A stretch of DNA of 10,289 bases from the NCBI GenBank assembly GCA_003564505.1, contig PXFD01000003.1, forward strand, positions 1 through 10,289, written 5' to 3'. Position numbers and translations under genes: made by a program. This document shows positions 1 through 7,148 of this stretch, one piece after another (within the stretch, counting starts at the first letter, position 1; every line of letters begins with the position of its first letter). The notes under the pieces were generated by a model that did not search any database, was not told where the DNA came from, and saw only the letters and a list, made by a program, of their open reading frames with translations. The DNA comes from Syntrophomonadaceae bacterium. Lineage in GTDB: Bacteria > Bacillota_D > Dethiobacteria > DTU022.

Positions 1-266
1 CAAAAGAAATAGATGCCCAGGAAATGCTGGCTGCAAACAACATTGTGAAAGTCTCGGCAGTAGGGATAGGAATTAAAACCAACCCGGGTGTTGCTTCGCG
101 CATGTTCAAATCGCTGTCAGGGGAAAACATCAATATCGAAATGATCAGCACCTCGGAGTATCGTATCTCCTGTGTTATTGAAGAAAAATACGGGGAATTA
201 GCAGTAAGGGCAGTCCACAAAGCTTTTGAGTTGGAAAATGGCAGCCAGGAGGTTGAAAAGCAGTGA
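1..266 (+). CDS. lysC: Aspartate kinase, C-terminal part (5' end outside window)
   Basis: The reading frame is open from the window edge (first complete codon at base 3) to a TGA at 264-266, giving about 88 residues of a C-terminus. The sequence matches the second ACT domain of aspartate kinases: an S-x-V-G-x-G start, then TNPGVASRMFKSL, NINIEMISTSE and RISCVIEEK, then AVRAVHKAFEL. In the family this regulatory domain binds the feedback effector (lysine or threonine). The enzyme phosphorylates aspartate in the cytoplasm, the first step to lysine, threonine, methionine and diaminopimelate. The catalytic domain is off the left edge. The stop codon overlaps the GTG start of the next gene, so the two are probably translationally coupled. 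The 24-266 ATG is an internal methionine, not the start. Confidence 0.92.
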   Translation, partial: KEIDAQEMLAANNIVKVSAVGIGIKTNPGVASRMFKSLSGENINIEMISTSEYRISCVIEEKYGELAVRAVHKAFELENGSQEVEKQ

Positions 267-1198
267 ATCATCCGGAAGTGATTCGTTTATGGCGTGGTTT
301 CTGGCAGATTGCCGATCCAAAAATATGGATTGCTTCAACAATTCCAATGGCCGTTGGCGGAGCTATTGCCTATGCCCATCTGGACACTTTTCACTGGGGC
401 TGGTTTTTACTTGGCTGCGCAGCTATATACCTGCTTGAGATTGGTAAAAATGCCATCAATGAATATATTGACTACTTAAGCGGTGTTGATACTTTTGTTA
501 CTCCGGACAAAAGAACCCCCTTCAGCGGCGGGAAAAAAACCATTATCGACGGAAAGCTAACTCTTCAGGAAAACCTGGTTATCGGTATACTCACAATAAC
601 TTTTGGTTCCCTGCTTGGTATTATTATTGTTTTCTTTAGGGAGTATAACATTCTCTGGATTGGCCTGGCAGGAGTTTTCTTCGCTTTATTTTACAGCCTG
701 CCGCCCCTGAAACTCGCTTACCGGGGGTTGGGTGAACTGGTAGTTGGGTTTACTTTTGGACCCCTGATTACAACTGGGACTTACCTGGTCCAGGCTCATA
801 CCATATCCTTTGAAGTTGTCCTTGCATCAATACCCTTGGGCTTTATTATTGCCAACGTCCTCTGGATAAACCAGTATCCTGACTATGAAGCAGATCTTAA
901 AGGCGGAAAAATGAATGGTGTGGTACGTTTAGGCAAGAAAAATGCTGTGAATGTTTATGCTCTGCTTTTTGGTCTGGCTTACCTTTTTACTCTAATTTTA
1001 GCACTTATTAGTCTTAATATTTTTTGGCTGCTGCCCCTAATCAGCCTGCCCCTGGCTTACAGGGCAATTATTGTCGCTCGCAGATATTACAATGATATTC
1101 CCAGGCTGACCGAGGCAAATGCCAAGACTATCCAAACATATCAGTTGACCGGCCTGACCATGATAGCCGGTGCGCTTCTGCCCCTGCTTTTTTCATAG
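263..1198 (+). CDS. UbiA-family prenyltransferase, MenA-like
   Basis: This 311-residue integral membrane protein belongs to the UbiA superfamily, which joins polyprenyl diphosphates to aromatic or other acceptors at the membrane. Both aspartate-rich Mg2+/diphosphate sites are visible: NEYIDYLSGVD (residues 66-76) and NQYPDYEAD (203-211). A MenA-like segment with LPPLKLAYRGLGEL lies near 146-159, and there are about eight or nine hydrophobic segments. Length is normal for the family. The start is GTG at 263, chosen because AGGAGG lies at 247-252 with a 10-base gap and because homologous sequence begins here. It overlaps the aspartate kinase stop by 4 bp. Menaquinone prenylation (1,4-dihydroxy-2-naphthoate) is the best guess. 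With no men genes in view the acceptor is uncertain, and another UbiA activity is possible. Confidence 0.85.
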   Translation: MNHPEVIRLWRGFWQIADPKIWIASTIPMAVGGAIAYAHLDTFHWGWFLLGCAAIYLLEIGKNAINEYIDYLSGVDTFVTPDKRTPFSGGKKTIIDGKLTLQENLVIGILTITFGSLLGIIIVFFREYNILWIGLAGVFFALFYSLPPLKLAYRGLGELVVGFTFGPLITTGTYLVQAHTISFEVVLASIPLGFIIANVLWINQYPDYEADLKGGKMNGVVRLGKKNAVNVYALLFGLAYLFTLILALISLNIFWLLPLISLPLAYRAIIVARRYYNDIPRLTEANAKTIQTYQLTGLTMIAGALLPLLFS

Positions 1199-1212
1199 AC
1201 AAATAACAGTAT

Positions 1213-2805
1213 TCAATGCCGGGACCAGAAGAAAAGCGGCTTATCTTCCATGCTTTCACCCTGCGCATTTAGCATCGGTTTGGGTGGATCAGATTTCTGG
1301 GTCTTCAGAGATACTATAACCAGAACAGCTGCACATACTAAAGCTGCCGGGATGGTGGCAAAGAAAAGGGCGTCCCAGATTGCTTCTTCTACCCATGGCT
1401 CTCCTTCAACCAGCATATCCATGTTAGCTTGCAGGGTGTGAGGCAGGGCAGCCAGGAAAACACCGATCCATGTGATCAGTCCGGCGAAAAATGAAGCTAT
1501 CGCTCCTTTGACATTTGTTTTTCTCCAAAACAACCCTCCGACAAAAGCAGGAACCACTGTAGGCAAACCCAATACACCGGCGAAAACGATTAACCGATAT
1601 ACTGATTCGAAATAGATAGCAATGAACATACAGACCAGGGCAGTAATAGGAATAGCAATACGGACAGCTCTTAAAGTCTCAACTCCAGTGGCAGACGGCT
1701 TCAGATAACGATATATGTTATGACCAACCAGGGTTGCATTAATTAACACACTGTCACCGGCGGTAGAAAGGATTGCACCTGCAATAATTACAACAAATAA
1801 AACGGCGAACCATTCCGGCATAAAATACTGAACTGCCCAGGTCAATGCAAATTCAGCATTATCCGGAGATACTCTTAAACCATAAGTGTAAACTGCTATA
1901 CCAATAAAAACGGGTATCAGGGCAATAGACAGATACAGCAAGCCTCCGGTAATAAACCCGGCAGAAGCAATCTTAGCTGATCTGGCCGCCAGGGCCCTCT
2001 GCATTAATATGGCACAGCTGAGGTCGCCCAAACCTACACCGAACCAGGCTGCCAGGTAAGAAATAAAACCAAATAGACCTACATACCAGAGGAAGCCTTC
2101 CGGAGCCGCTACCGGCACCATGGCAAAAGGAGGATTCCAATCATAAACTTCCGCGCTGGAAACAAACTCGCTCCATCCGCCAAGAGCATTAATCACCACA
2201 GGAAACATGATTACCAGGGCAATAATTATCATAACCACATTTAATGTATCTAGCCTGGCCAGGGCTTTAAGTCCACCGCTGTATGTAACAATAATAATTG
2301 CCAGTGTTCCGACCATAATAGATATACTAAAACTAAATCCAGTAGTAAGATGCACTATAATGCCTAGTGCCACCATCTGCCCGGCTATCCAGGAAATCGT
2401 ACTGACAACCTGGTAAAGCATAAATAAAACACTCATTCTACGGTTGTAACGGGTATCGTAAAAATCGACAATTGATGTGTAACCGGCAGTCCTCATTCTA
2501 TAGGCTAAAAAGATACCAGTTAAAACAAGAGTCAGGGCCGGGGCCCAGGGATCATAAATCGTGCCCTGCATGCCATACAAGTACGCATAGCCTGCCGCTC
2601 CAAGAATTGCTCCAGCGCAAAGCCAGGTAGCGGTAACAGAGCCAATCATGTATACAAGGTTCAAATCACGCCCGGCAACTACATGATCGTCACATTCACG
2701 GATGTTACGTGAATAGTAGATCCCGACTGCAATGATAAAGACAATATATATTGCCAGTAATCCTAATATCCACCCTGTTACTTCTCCAAAGATTATTTTA
2801 TCCAT
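1213..2805 (-). CDS. Sodium:solute symporter (SSS family)
   Basis: This 530-residue protein with about 13 predicted membrane helices is a secondary transporter of the SSS family (PutP, SglT and pantothenate permease relatives), importing a solute with Na+. Family marks are TYSGGLKALARLDTLNVV (174-191), GDLSCAILMQRALAARSAK (260-278, the signature around QR-x-x-AA) and ILSTAGDSVLINA (345-357), which corresponds to the helix carrying the Na2-site Ser/Thr residues. A longer frame opens at 2868, but the ATG at 2805 is preferred. It has GGGAGGTGG at 2814-2822 with 8 bases of spacing, and the extra 21 residues are charged and unlike a transporter N-terminus. The gene is convergent with the prenyltransferase gene and stands alone, separated from the arsR operon by a terminator. 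The substrate cannot be read from the sequence. Confidence 0.88.
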   Translation of the reverse strand: MDKIIFGEVTGWILGLLAIYIVFIIAVGIYYSRNIRECDDHVVAGRDLNLVYMIGSVTATWLCAGAILGAAGYAYLYGMQGTIYDPWAPALTLVLTGIFLAYRMRTAGYTSIVDFYDTRYNRRMSVLFMLYQVVSTISWIAGQMVALGIIVHLTTGFSFSISIMVGTLAIIIVTYSGGLKALARLDTLNVVMIIIALVIMFPVVINALGGWSEFVSSAEVYDWNPPFAMVPVAAPEGFLWYVGLFGFISYLAAWFGVGLGDLSCAILMQRALAARSAKIASAGFITGGLLYLSIALIPVFIGIAVYTYGLRVSPDNAEFALTWAVQYFMPEWFAVLFVVIIAGAILSTAGDSVLINATLVGHNIYRYLKPSATGVETLRAVRIAIPITALVCMFIAIYFESVYRLIVFAGVLGLPTVVPAFVGGLFWRKTNVKGAIASFFAGLITWIGVFLAALPHTLQANMDMLVEGEPWVEEAIWDALFFATIPAALVCAAVLVIVSLKTQKSDPPKPMLNAQGESMEDKPLFFWSRH

Positions 2806-2926
2806 TTCAAGATCCACCTCCCGCTTATACCTGACAATTTTCGCAGAAGAACGCAAGAAAACCAACAAGTAACTTTAATTCGCCAGCTATTAATTATTCC
2901 CTTCCGGTAAATAGAATAAAAATGAT

Positions 2927-2972
2927 CATATTATAAAGCCGGGCTAGTATTCTAGCCCGGCTTTATAATATG
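2927..2972 (-). terminator. Strong palindromic terminator of the arsR-hesB-dx operon
   Basis: Bases 2927-2947 and 2952-2972 are perfect reverse complements (21 bp) around a 4-base TATT loop. The GC-rich core GCCGGGCTAG is flanked by AAA and TTT, so it can act on either strand. It begins 26 bases after the stop of the desulforedoxin-like gene on the minus strand, and lies upstream of the symporter start, insulating the two units. Confidence 0.85.
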
Positions 2973-2998
2973 AATAGATTGAATCAGCAGTTTGCTGA

Positions 2999-3124
2999 TT
3001 ATTTCTTTGCTTGCAGCTCCATCGGTTTATTACAGCAAACCAGGGTTCCTACACCCTCTTCTACAACTTTTACTACATTCGTACATACCTGGCAGTTATA
3101 AACCTGCTCTTTTTTTGTAGCCAT
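2999..3124 (-). CDS. Desulforedoxin-like mini-protein, 41 residues
   Basis: This small gene reads from ATG at 3124 to TAA at 2999-3001. Its protein is essentially one desulforedoxin domain: KEQVYNCQVCTNVVKVVEEG, then GTLVCCNKPMEL. Cys11, Cys14, Cys30 and Cys31 form the CxxC...CC set that binds one iron in an Fe(SCys)4 site. The same domain occurs free in desulforedoxin and as the N-terminal domain of two-iron superoxide reductases, where it handles electron transfer. The catalytic superoxide reductase domain is absent here. The family usually has Gly after the first CxxC, but here it is Thr. A ribosome site (AGGAGA) lies 8-9 bases upstream. It is the last gene of the operon, 26 bases after the HesB-like selenoprotein gene and just before the terminator. 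Function as an electron shuttle for its neighbour is an inference. Confidence 0.86.
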   Translation of the reverse strand: MATKKEQVYNCQVCTNVVKVVEEGVGTLVCCNKPMELQAKK

Positions 3125-3150
3125 TATATAAATCTCCTTATTTTCTTAAT

Positions 3151-3465
3151 TTAACAGCATCCGCCATCACATTTATCGGCAGAACCGGGATCGGTAATAG
3201 AGAACCCTGCCTGAGGGCCGTCATGGAAATCAACAGTTTTTCCATCGACAAAACTTGCAATTCCTTGATCATAAACAACTTTAACATCACCCAGATCTTC
3301 ACTTAGATCTTTTTCTTCTTGAAATGACTCTTCCAGAGTCAAACCATACCTTGGTCCACCTCAGCCAACTCCGCTCACATAAATGCGGATATAAGCATCA
3401 GGTTTACCTTCCTGGGTTAAGTATTCTTTGAACTTCTCTTTTGCTGTAGTTGTTACCGTTAACAA
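3151..3465 (-). CDS. HesB/IscA-like selenoprotein with in-frame UGA (Sec35)
   Basis: Read through the TGA at 3361-3363 as selenocysteine, the frame gives a complete 104-residue HesB/IscA-like protein. The start is TTG at 3465, supported by AGGAGG at 3474-3479 with 8 bases of spacing. Upstream of the TGA it reads AKEKFKEYL...DAYIRIYVSGVG, and downstream GGPRYGLTLEES, so U35 sits in the G-V-G-U-G-G-P motif where HesB proteins have their first conserved Cys. The C-terminus has GFSITDPGSADKCDGGCC, with Cys99, Cys103 and Cys104 matching the second cysteine cluster of IscA-type iron-sulfur carriers. A family of HesB-related selenoproteins is known in anaerobes. Reading frame and similarity run unbroken on both sides, so this is not a frameshift or pseudogene. 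Conventional calling would keep only 3151-3342. It lies 27 bases after arsR and 26 before the desulforedoxin-like gene. A role in Fe-S, metal or redox handling is inferred, and the true activity of the selenium form is unknown. Confidence 0.9.
3325..3341 (-). promoter_or_regulatory. Putative bacterial SECIS hairpin after the UGA
   Basis: In the mRNA, beginning 19 bases after the UGA, there is a perfect 6-bp stem UGACUC/GAGUCA closing a UGGAA loop. Below it the stem could extend past two U-U mismatches with a G-U and a G-C pair. Bacterial SECIS elements sit just inside the coding region after UGA, and the loop typically carries an early G that SelB recognises. This hairpin fits in position and loop type. 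A second, weaker hairpin (3341-3357, GGACCA/UGGUUU with loop AGGUA) is an overlapping alternative closer to the UGA. Confidence 0.6.
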
Positions 3466-3492
3466 TTTACTAACCTCCTTTAATCAAAAGCC

Positions 3493-3774
3493 TTAGAAGA
3501 GAACCCTAACAACAGATGCTGCTTCTTCATTAACCAGGCTGTAATGAACTTCGGTTCCCTTTCTTTCACTGACAATAATTCCCATGTCTCTGAGCCGTCC
3601 CAAATGTTGCGATACTGTTGACTGGGAAAGTTGAAGGCAGTTTTGCATTGAAGTAACATTACATGATCCTCTTTCTAAAAGCTCTTTTACTATACATAAC
3701 CGCACAGGGTTGGATAGAGCCTTTAGTAGAGTTGCTTTCTTCCTGATCATAGCTAATTCATTTTCTGTTTCCAT
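3493..3774 (-). CDS. ArsR/SmtB-family transcriptional repressor
   Basis: This 93-residue winged-helix DNA-binding protein is of the ArsR family. The N-terminal part has LLKALSNPVRLCIVKELLERG, and the recognition helix region reads LQLSQSTVSQHLGRLRDMGI (47-66), followed by the wing SERKGTEVHYSL (69-80). The start is ATG at 3774 with AGGAGG at 3784-3789. A TTG six codons earlier is rejected because it overlaps that ribosome site. Cysteines are C27, C38 and C46. They do not form the classical arsenic ELCVCDL motif, but could sense a metal, reactive sulfur or oxidant. It is the first gene of the operon with the HesB-like selenoprotein and the desulforedoxin-like protein, and probably represses its own operon through the inverted repeat around its promoter. 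The inducer cannot be read from the sequence. Confidence 0.9.
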   Translation of the reverse strand: METENELAMIRKKATLLKALSNPVRLCIVKELLERGSCNVTSMQNCLQLSQSTVSQHLGRLRDMGIIVSERKGTEVHYSLVNEEAASVVRVLF

Positions 3775-3790
3775 TAGGGAATCCCTCCTC

Positions 3791-3836
3791 AATAATCATT
3801 ATATCATAATATTTAAATCACGCAACCATGATTATT
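3791..3836 (-). promoter_or_regulatory. arsR operon promoter with flanking inverted-repeat operator
   Basis: On the minus strand there is TTGCGT (3820-3825), a 16-base spacer and a consensus TATAAT (3798-3803), followed by the arsR ribosome site. A perfect 9-bp inverted repeat, AATAATCAT at 3791-3799 and ATGATTATT at 3828-3836, brackets the promoter and overlaps the -10 box. Inside it, ATTAT-GAT-ATAAT is a smaller palindrome. This is a plausible site for autorepression. The outer arm lies inside the last codons of the GH13 gene. The -35 match is weak (3 of 6). Confidence 0.6.
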
Positions 3837-5548
3837 AACCCCTCCAGCCCTTCAAGCTTAAGAGAAGTTTTTATAAATCCTTTGTTATTATTCGGGTTGG
3901 TAGATGCCATAATCCGACACTCTTCATTTAGCCATTCAAGGCTAATTTCCTGCCTGCGGGATGAAAAGTTTAAACATACGATTAAACTTTGTTCTTCAGA
4001 TTTCCTCATAAAGCAATAGCACTCTGCAGGAATATGTTCTGTAAGTGAATAATAACTCCCATTTAACAGAGCAGGTAATTCTTTACGCAGCCAGATTAGC
4101 TCCCTGGTATAATTAAGCATCGAATGAGGTTCTTTATTTTGCCCTGTCACATTGCGCTCGAAAATTTCCGGTCCTAAGGGAAGCCAGGGTTCATTGCTTG
4201 AAAACCCTGCATTTTCGTCCTGATCCCACTGCATCGGTGTTCTGCAGCCATCTCTTCCGGGATGAAAGGGAAACCACTTGATTCCAACTGGATCTTTCAA
4301 CTGGTTACGTTTAAGTTTCGCCTCCTTCATACCAATTTCTTCACCATAGTATATAAATGGCGTTCCTCTTAATGTTAAAAGCAGCATCATTAAGAGACGC
4401 GCTCTTAAATCCTCCTTACCGTCGTTTCCATACCGGCTAATAGCCCTTTTAACATCGTGGTTGCTAAAAGTATAAGCCGGCCAGGCCCCATCAGGCAGTG
4501 CCTGTTCCCAGAGTTCTATACAACGTCTAAAGGAAGAGGCCTTCCAACGGCAGTGAAGCAGTTCAAAATAAAAGTTCATATGAAGTTCATCACAATTATC
4601 ACCATAGTAAGAGGCAGCCCGGGCAGGGTTGTCAGCCATTATTTCACCAATACTCGTTTTTACCGGGTAAGAATCTATTATTTTTCTGAAATCCTTCAAT
4701 ACCTGGTGCGTTTCGGGCTGATGCTGATTATATTTTTTCACCTGTAGCTCCGGCAAAGAAAGCAATCTCATAATATTTGGTATTAATTGTCGATCCAGAA
4801 GCCGGACCTGGTTGCTTCTCTTACAGCTACAACGTTGGAGAAAGCCAGGATTATCTCTTAGCCGTGGATCTTTACAGTATAGATGAGCAACATCCAGGCG
4901 AAAACCATCAACTCCGCGTTCCAGCCAAAAACGGATCACATCAGCTATGGCCTGACGGGCTTCAGGGTTGGACCAGTTTAAATCAGGTTGCTCCTTCAAG
5001 AAAGAATGTAGATAGTATTGTTCAGTTTTTTGATCCCATGACCAGGCAGATCCGAAAAAATTGTTGCGCCAGTTATTTGGAGGCTTTCTATTGCCCTCTC
5101 GACCATCTGCCCATATATACCAGTTACGCCTGGGGTTATTCCGTGAAGACCTTGATTCAAGAAACCAGGGATGGAGCGATGATGTGTGGTTAACGACCAG
5201 GTCAATAACAATCTTAATATTTCGGCTATGTGCTTGATTAAGAATTTGTTCAAAGTCTTTCATCGTTCCATATCTTGGATCGATGTTGTAATAATCTGAG
5301 ACATCATAACCGTAGTCATAGTCCGGACTTTTGAAAAAAGGGCTGAACCAGATAGCATCAATCCCAAGAGAGTCTCTTGTACCATCATTAAGATAGTCAA
5401 GCTTAGATATGATCCCGGGCAAATCGCCTATACCATCACCGTTACTATCCTTAAAGCTGCGGGGATAAACCTGGTAAAAGACAGAGCTTTTCCACCAAAT
5501 GTTCTCATCGTTTACGTGTACAGCCCGATTTAAAGTTATTGTTATCAC
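3818..5548 (-). CDS. GH13 alpha-glucosidase / oligo-1,6-glucosidase-type enzyme
   Basis: The 576-residue protein is a glycoside hydrolase family 13 enzyme, likely cytoplasmic (no signal peptide), hydrolysing or transferring alpha-glucosyl units of short maltodextrins, isomalto-oligosaccharides or trehalose-like sugars. In order: VFYQVYPRSF (23-32), a calcium-site-like DSNGDGIGD (34-42), region I DLVVNH (116-121), QPDLNW (187-192), region II GFRLD with nucleophile D219, region III GEI with acid E302, and region IV FSNHD with D365. All three catalytic carboxylates are present. A C-terminal beta domain follows from about 480. Residues 235-272 (Cys- and Arg-rich) look less family-like than the rest. 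The start is a GTG with no good ribosome site. No ATG lies in frame near the expected N-terminus, so the start is uncertain. Exact substrate is not determinable. Its 3' end overlaps the arsR promoter, so read-through into arsR is possible. Confidence 0.87.
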   Translation of the reverse strand: MITITLNRAVHVNDENIWWKSSVFYQVYPRSFKDSNGDGIGDLPGIISKLDYLNDGTRDSLGIDAIWFSPFFKSPDYDYGYDVSDYYNIDPRYGTMKDFEQILNQAHSRNIKIVIDLVVNHTSSLHPWFLESRSSRNNPRRNWYIWADGREGNRKPPNNWRNNFFGSAWSWDQKTEQYYLHSFLKEQPDLNWSNPEARQAIADVIRFWLERGVDGFRLDVAHLYCKDPRLRDNPGFLQRCSCKRSNQVRLLDRQLIPNIMRLLSLPELQVKKYNQHQPETHQVLKDFRKIIDSYPVKTSIGEIMADNPARAASYYGDNCDELHMNFYFELLHCRWKASSFRRCIELWEQALPDGAWPAYTFSNHDVKRAISRYGNDGKEDLRARLLMMLLLTLRGTPFIYYGEEIGMKEAKLKRNQLKDPVGIKWFPFHPGRDGCRTPMQWDQDENAGFSSNEPWLPLGPEIFERNVTGQNKEPHSMLNYTRELIWLRKELPALLNGSYYSLTEHIPAECYCFMRKSEEQSLIVCLNFSSRRQEISLEWLNEECRIMASTNPNNNKGFIKTSLKLEGLEGLIIMVA

Positions 5549-5637
5549 CTGTTTCTTTGTTTTATAACTGCCAGCCTGCTGAAAGAAACTAAGTTCGCTG
5601 ATCGTTTACAAATTACGGACCCATTACAATTCTCATG

Positions 5638-7056
5638 TTAGCCAACGTTCTCTGCTGTCGGTATAGCTTCCAGTTGATCCCACCGCTTTCTGCGATAGCG
5701 AATGTATAGCAATAATGCACTAAATGCATACTGCAGCGCTGTGGCCCACCAGATAAAATAAACCTCCAGCTGCAGGACATAAATAAAGAGATAAATCAGG
5801 GGCAGGCGTACAAAAAGGTTGCTGTATAAACCAATCCTAAAGGGTCCTTTAGTATCGCCGGTACCTTTAAGAGCGCCTGAAAAGATCATAGTCATGGCAA
5901 TGAACGGCTGCTCCACTGCAGCAATTTGCAGACAGAGCATACCGAGCCGCAGCACCTCCGGATCAGGAGGATCAAATAAGCTCATCACTGCGTAAGGGAA
6001 AAATAAGAATATCAGGCCCACAAAAGACATCATTACTGTTCCAATTGCAACCGCCCAGTAACCTGTAATCCTGGCCTGCCCAATGAAACCGGCACCAAGG
6101 CGCTGCCCAACAAGGGTTGTTGCCGCTATGGCAATTGCATGTCCGGGCATAAAAGAAAAGGATTCGGCTGCAATAGCTGCTGCATTGGCAGCGAAAGCTA
6201 CCGGCCCAAGGGGGGTAATCCAGCTGGCCGAAATCATTCTGCTACCGCTGTGGGTTAACTCTTCCGCCCCGGCAGGAATGCTTAGCTTCAAAACCTTACG
6301 GATAACTTCCCTGTCCAATGGAAAAAGAGACCTGAAATTAAAAGGAAACGATCCTTTATATAAGAAAAGGTAGCCTAAAGATAAGGCCAGAGCAATAAGT
6401 TGCGCCGAACCTGTCGCCAGCGCTGCTCCTTTTACCCCAAGCTCAGGAAACCCATAATTCCCAAATATCAGTAAGTAATCACCGATGACATTATAGCTGT
6501 TGGCAATCAGGGCAATAATCATTGGGACCCTGGTATTGCCTGTCCCCCGTATGACTCCTGATGACACAAGTAACGGCAAAAGAGCAAAACCGCCGCTTAA
6601 AAGAGCGTAGTGAAAATACTCCTGGGTCAGGGCCAGTGTGGTAGTATCGGCGATAATCCAGGCAAAAAAACTATCAGCAAATAATAGTCCTATTGATGCA
6701 TATAAGACAGTTATTACTATACTTATAGTGATCGCCTGCCCACCTGTCTGAGCAGCATTTTCCATATCCCTGGCACCGGTGTAACGCGCTACTAAAGCAT
6801 TAGCACCAACTCCCAGAGCTCCCAGGATCATTAAGGTGTTAAATAAAACCAGGGCTCCGTATTCTACCGCCGAAGCTTCGTGAGCACCAAGGCGCATAAC
6901 CATGGCTGTATCAAAAATCCAGACAAATGTATGCAGGCTCATTTCTATAACAATTGGCCAGGCCAGTGTTACAATACTTAAAACCGGTCTGTAGCTGCCA
7001 TTACCGCCCTCGGTCATAGGCATTTTTAAATGTTTTCTTGAATTACGCAATCTCAT
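5638..7056 (-). CDS. MATE-family multidrug/cation efflux transporter
   Basis: This 472-residue protein has about 12 membrane helices in two related halves. Family marks are IVTLAWPIVIEMSLHTF near the N-terminus, GVIRGTGNTRVPM in the first half and GALKGTGDTKGPFRIG in the second, the paired G-T-G-(N/D)-T repeats of MATE exporters. These export drugs, dyes or metabolites at the cytoplasmic membrane using Na+ or H+. The start is ATG at 7056 with a modest AGGCGG ribosome site. Two internal ATGs at residues 12 and 14 lack any such site. It lies 92 bases downstream of selC on the same strand with no convincing terminator between, so it might share the selC transcript. The GH13 gene follows after 89 bases. 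Substrate and coupling ion are unknown. Confidence 0.9.
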   Translation of the reverse strand: MRLRNSRKHLKMPMTEGGNGSYRPVLSIVTLAWPIVIEMSLHTFVWIFDTAMVMRLGAHEASAVEYGALVLFNTLMILGALGVGANALVARYTGARDMENAAQTGGQAITISIVITVLYASIGLLFADSFFAWIIADTTTLALTQEYFHYALLSGGFALLPLLVSSGVIRGTGNTRVPMIIALIANSYNVIGDYLLIFGNYGFPELGVKGAALATGSAQLIALALSLGYLFLYKGSFPFNFRSLFPLDREVIRKVLKLSIPAGAEELTHSGSRMISASWITPLGPVAFAANAAAIAAESFSFMPGHAIAIAATTLVGQRLGAGFIGQARITGYWAVAIGTVMMSFVGLIFLFFPYAVMSLFDPPDPEVLRLGMLCLQIAAVEQPFIAMTMIFSGALKGTGDTKGPFRIGLYSNLFVRLPLIYLFIYVLQLEVYFIWWATALQYAFSALLLYIRYRRKRWDQLEAIPTAENVG

Positions 7057-7148
7057 TTACTTAACCGCCTGTTTGAATCTAAAAAGCTCTTAGTACACAT
7101 CGAACGAGAAGAAACATATTTCTTCCCGTAATAAAAAATAAATATTTA

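Noticed and set aside
1199..1212. Terminator between the converging prenyltransferase and symporter genes
   Set aside because: The gap is only 14 bases and shows no hairpin.
2806..2868. Longer N-terminus for the sodium symporter starting at 2868
   Set aside because: The ribosome site GGGAGGTGG lies inside it, just before the ATG at 2805, and the added residues do not look like a transporter start.
3361..3363. TGA in the HesB-like gene as a nonsense mutation or sequencing error
   Set aside because: It falls exactly on the conserved Cys position with similarity intact on both sides, a SECIS-like hairpin follows, and tRNA-Sec is present.
3361..3363. UGA reassigned to tryptophan
   Set aside because: TGG is used normally for Trp throughout, UGA ends other genes here (aspartate kinase, symporter, GH13), and the site is a Cys position in the family.
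3775..3792. TTG start for the ArsR protein at 3792
   Set aside because: It overlaps the AGGAGG that serves the ATG at 3774.
4777..5193. 138-residue plus-strand frame opposite the GH13 gene
   Set aside because: It is antisense to conserved coding sequence and has no protein-like motifs.
4996..5253. 85-residue minus-strand frame inside the GH13 gene
   Set aside because: It is a shifted-frame shadow of the conserved GH13 catalytic region, with no independent ribosome site or family similarity.
7108..7125. GAAGAAA/TTTCTTC hairpin between selC and the MATE gene as a terminator
   Set aside because: The 7-bp stem is AT-rich and no T run follows on either strand.
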